Assembly (NCBI RefSeq): GCF_017377855.1
Contig: NZ_JAFREP010000001.1
Coordinates: forward strand, 491,659-555,658
Direction: 5' to 3'
DNA from: Acanthopleuribacter pedis
Lineage (GTDB): Bacteria; Acidobacteriota; Holophagae; Acanthopleuribacterales; Acanthopleuribacteraceae
DNA: 64,000 nt
Each line of letters starts with the position of its first letter. Position 1 is the stretch's first letter. Positions 61,577 through 64,000 of this stretch are shown here, one piece after another. The notes under the pieces were generated by a model. That model saw only the letters and a program-made list of their open reading frames with translations, was not told the DNA's origin and did not search any database. A program made the translations under genes and the position numbers.

Positions 61577-62173
61577 ATGCGCAGGAACAACGCCGCGCTC
61601 GACGGCGAAACCGACGAGGGTTTGATGAACATGGTTGCCAAAGACCGACTCGACGCCTACGAGGTGCTCGTGAAACGTCATCAAAACCGCGTCTATCGCT
61701 TAGCCGGTCGCATGCTCGCCTCGGAAGAGGACGCTTGGGATGTCAGCCAGGAAGTGTTCATCAAGGTCTTCAATGCGCGTCACAGCTATGTCGAAAACGC
61801 CAAGTTTACGACATGGTTGTACCGCATTGCAAACAATGCGGTTATTGATCGCATACGCCAAATTAAACGGCACGCCAAGGTGGTTTCGATGGACGACATG
61901 TTAACCGAAGTGAAAGCCGAACCCAACAGTGCTCATCGCCATTTGGAACTGTCCCAGGTGACTGACCAAATGTCGGCGGCCTTATCCAAGCTCAGTGAGC
62001 GGCAACGCAGCATGGTGTTGCTCAAATATTACGAGGGTTGTTCCATTCAGGAAATTGCCGAAGTTTTTGATTGCGCGGCCGGCACCGTCAAAGCCACCTT
62101 GTTTCAGGCTTTGCGTGGGTTGCGCGGCCATCTCGCCCGTGGGGGCGTCTTGTCAGCGGAGGTCGGATCATGA
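61577..62173 (+). CDS. ECF RNA polymerase sigma factor (RpoE-like)
   Basis: 198 residues. Region 2: LVKRHQNRVYRLAGRMLASE, AWDVSQEVFIKVFNA, FTTWLYRIANNAVIDRIRQ. Region 4: LSKLSERQRSMVLLKYYEGC, SIQEIAEVFDCAAGTVKATL. A full two-domain ECF sigma of the RpoE/ECF02-like kind. The next gene overlaps its stop (ATGA), has a single membrane segment and is the probable anti-sigma factor. Confidence 0.94.
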   Translation: MRRNNAALDGETDEGLMNMVAKDRLDAYEVLVKRHQNRVYRLAGRMLASEEDAWDVSQEVFIKVFNARHSYVENAKFTTWLYRIANNAVIDRIRQIKRHAKVVSMDDMLTEVKAEPNSAHRHLELSQVTDQMSAALSKLSERQRSMVLLKYYEGCSIQEIAEVFDCAAGTVKATLFQALRGLRGHLARGGVLSAEVGS

Positions 62174-62862
62174 ATCACGAAGAAGAATACGAGGCGTTGT
62201 TTGACCGCTTAGAGTCATGCCGTCAACAAGGCGCGCCGCCATCGTCCGACGAGCCCGAGTTACACGACTTATTAATGATTTCCCAAGCGCTTGATCAGTT
62301 GGGCGAGGAGCCTGTTGAAATGCCGCGCGCCTATGAGTTCCGCCAAACCCTCATGCGGCGGGTTCGTCGCCGCCCGGTGTTGCGTTCCTTTTCCGCCGGT
62401 CTGGTTTTGGCCGCGACCATTCTAGCCGGGCTGTTGTTTTTGCGTGAGCCGCCGGGGCAACCCTCTCGCGAGATTGTGATTCAGCCGGAGATGATTAACC
62501 AGGTGATTGAAAAACAAGCCCGCACCGACATGGTTGATTACCTCGAGAACACGGAACTGCTCTTGGTTTCCATTCGGGATTTCGATTTTAAGTGTTCCGA
62601 CGATTCGCTGGATATGGCCATGGAAAAGAAGTTGGCGCAGGGCCTGTTAATGCAGCAAAAGATGTTCCACCACAGCTTAACCGATCCGCGTTATTTCCAA
62701 GCGCGTGAACTTTTTGACCAGTTGGAACGAATATTGGTGGATGTGAACAACCTCGATCCCTGCAGCGATCAAATGGAGATCGAGTTCCTCAACAAACACA
62801 TCAATAGCAAGCGGATCCTCAGCAAGCTGCGCGTGATCGCACAAGAAATTCAATATTCATAG
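62170..62862 (+). CDS. putative membrane anti-sigma factor
   Basis: 230 residues from the ATG overlapping the sigma stop. N-terminal 75 residues are acidic and helical (cytoplasmic), followed by one membrane helix (about 77-96, FSAGLVLAATILAGLLFL) and an outer domain of about 130 residues (MINQVIEKQARTDMVDYLEN). No zinc-binding HxxxCxxC was seen. Gene order and topology are those of an anti-sigma factor; sequence alone does not prove it. Confidence 0.7.
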   Translation: MNHEEEYEALFDRLESCRQQGAPPSSDEPELHDLLMISQALDQLGEEPVEMPRAYEFRQTLMRRVRRRPVLRSFSAGLVLAATILAGLLFLREPPGQPSREIVIQPEMINQVIEKQARTDMVDYLENTELLLVSIRDFDFKCSDDSLDMAMEKKLAQGLLMQQKMFHHSLTDPRYFQARELFDQLERILVDVNNLDPCSDQMEIEFLNKHINSKRILSKLRVIAQEIQYS

Positions 62863-62870
62863 GGTGTACT

Positions 62871-63725
62871 ATGTTGTTTATTTGCCACACATTACTGATC
62901 GTTTCACTCAATGTGAGCACCCTGCAAACCGGCGCCGAGGAGTTCGAGCTGTGGAAGCAGGCACGCGTCCACTGGTACAACAAAGAATGGAGTGAGGCCG
63001 CGCGGGCCTACCAGGACCTGATCGCGACCTATCCCGACAGCCCCAGGCGCTGCAAAAGCGAAAACTACCTGGGGTATTGTTACGATCGCATGGGTAACAA
63101 GAAAGAGGCTTTGGCCATTTTCGAGGGCATCATCAAGCGTGGCGACTGCAAAGCCGAGAACATTCTGGATGCCAAGGGCGAGCGCCTCAAGTTGGCGCAT
63201 GAGTTGATCGAATCGGATCGGAACAGAATGGTTCAAATTCTGTTGGACGGTCTGAGCGACGACAACGGCGATATTCGCCTTCAAGCGGCGTTGTTTTTGT
63301 CCAACCTTGATCGCGATGACGGCTTGCCGGTGTTTTTCGAGATTGTTGAGAAGGAGCGCGATATCGACCTGCGCGATACCGCCATCAAGCACATCCTCAA
63401 ATTAGGTTCTAAGGCTGATAAGGAGCGTCTGGATCGTCTTATAAAGAGACCACGTGCTGAAGCCGGGGTGAAACCCAAGATGATTCGCATCATCATTCGT
63501 CAGCTCGATCCATCATCCGACGATACCGAGGTGAAACTCAACTTGCCGATTAGCCTCTACAACATCGCCATCAAGTCATTTAATGATGATCAACTCAACG
63601 CCATTGAGGAGCAAGCGGGCATCGATCTGAAGAAACTTCAGTTTAATTTGGAGGACCTGCAGTCAGGCCATGTTTTGTTTGAGGTGGTAACCGGGCAGGA
63701 AGAAATCAAAATGTTTCTGGAGTAA
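62871..63725 (+). CDS. secreted TPR/HEAT-repeat protein
   Basis: 284 residues. Signal peptide (MLFICHTLLIVSLNVSTLQTG). A TPR-like pair at about 25-85 (KQARVHWYNKEWSEAARAYQDL, CKSENYLGYCYDRMGNKKEALAIFE), then HEAT-like helices (about 115-190, LLDGLSDDNGDIRLQAALFLSN). Probably periplasmic scaffold. Eight bases after the anti-sigma-like gene, so likely the last gene of that operon. The rRNA promoter follows. Confidence 0.75.
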   Translation: MLFICHTLLIVSLNVSTLQTGAEEFELWKQARVHWYNKEWSEAARAYQDLIATYPDSPRRCKSENYLGYCYDRMGNKKEALAIFEGIIKRGDCKAENILDAKGERLKLAHELIESDRNRMVQILLDGLSDDNGDIRLQAALFLSNLDRDDGLPVFFEIVEKERDIDLRDTAIKHILKLGSKADKERLDRLIKRPRAEAGVKPKMIRIIIRQLDPSSDDTEVKLNLPISLYNIAIKSFNDDQLNAIEEQAGIDLKKLQFNLEDLQSGHVLFEVVTGQEEIKMFLE

Positions 63726-63809
63726 GGGGTTGCCGGCCCCTGTGATTCAGTGGAACAGGTTTGTTTTCTGATGTTTGCGAAAAAAAGAAAGAAAAGTTTA
63801 AAAAAGGGT

Positions 63810-63838
63810 TTGACAGTTTGAGGGCGAATCCCTAGAAT
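63810..63838 (+). promoter_or_regulatory. rRNA operon promoter
   Basis: TTGACA at 63810-63815, exactly 17 bases, TAGAAT at 63833-63838. It is preceded by an A/T-rich tract (63779-63804) that looks like an UP element. Transcript start near 63845, giving a leader of about 125 bases before 16S rRNA, with a CATTACC / GGTAATG hairpin at 63903-63929. Confidence 0.85.
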
Positions 63839-63969
63839 CTGCATCTTGTCGGCGGCACACAACGCCGAGTTGATTGAAAGTTGAAAATGGAAGAGAAACA
63901 CGTCATTACCGACACGAGGTTGGTAATGAACCTAGTCAGTTTCGTTTGTTCTTGAAACAAACAACAGGC

Positions 63970-64000
63970 ATCAACATGAGAGTTTGATCCTGGCTCAGAA
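63970..64000 (+). rRNA. rrs: 16S ribosomal RNA, 5' end only
   Basis: The universal 16S start AGAGTTTGATCCTGGCTCAG lies at 63979-63998; the gene continues beyond the window. The exact 5' end is set here about 9 bases upstream by comparison with the E. coli layout. The short leader hairpin GTTTG-TTCTTGAAA-CAAAC (63944-63962) may be part of the processing stalk. Confidence 0.93.

Overview
The window is bacterial chromosome of moderately high GC. It comes from a Gram-negative-type (diderm) organism: there is an LpxH-like lipid A phosphohydrolase, several lipobox lipoproteins, a periplasmic binding protein and many Sec signal peptides. Gene style (b' plus b ATP synthase subunits, many sigma-54 activators and PAS kinases, large secreted proteins of unknown family) fits Acidobacteriota (Holophagae-like) or a deltaproteobacterial-type lineage. 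This assignment is inferred from gene content only; the 16S rRNA gene that would settle it is just entered at the right edge.

Layout. 1-0.8 kb: 3' part of a carboxyltransferase subunit. 1.2-5.4 kb: membrane sensor kinase plus NtrC-type regulator. 5.4-6.7 kb: small membrane protein and LpxH-like phosphohydrolase. 6.9-12.9 kb: F-type ATP synthase operon b'-b-delta-alpha-gamma-beta-epsilon, with a promoter in front and a hairpin behind; subunits a and c are not here. 12.9-15.7 kb: TrmN6-like methyltransferase, a repeat element, a LivJ-like lipoprotein, three tandem hairpins and a STAS protein. 15.8-19.1 kb: ruvA-ruvB and a sigma-54 activator without receiver domain. 19.5-32.8 kb: secreted and surface proteins, a pair of P-loop ATPases (one membrane-anchored with TPRs), a degenerate thioredoxin-fold lipoprotein and a TerB-like protein. 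32.9-35.1 kb: argS with an extra domain. 35.8-42.9 kb: two type IV pilin paralogues flanking a PilS/PilR-like pair. 43.2-47.0 kb: a very large sigma-54 activator. 47.2-48.8 kb: YCII protein plus ECF42-like sigma factor. 48.9-55.6 kb: DUF2461 protein, thymidine kinase, split biotin carboxylase / biotin carrier, priA, zinc-ribbon protein. 55.8-60.2 kb: minus-strand run of flippase, inositol monophosphatase, radC, YqaA/DedA, surE. 60.5-63.7 kb: lipoprotein, ECF sigma, anti-sigma-like protein, TPR/HEAT protein. 63.8-64 kb: rRNA promoter and start of 16S rRNA.

Themes. Sigma-54 control dominates: five NtrC-family activators are encoded, and four good -24/-12 elements (GG-N10-GC) lie before two secreted-protein genes and both pilin genes. 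Two of the activators carry variant sigma-54 contact loops (GAFTNA, GSFTDA). A palindromic non-coding repeat family (three copies of about 190 bp plus one shorter relative) sits in intergenic space; one copy supplies the stop codon of the gene before it. The most unusual protein feature is an arginyl-tRNA synthetase carrying a PheT/Trbp111-type tRNA-binding OB-fold inserted in its catalytic domain. No CRISPR array, prophage or transposase was found.
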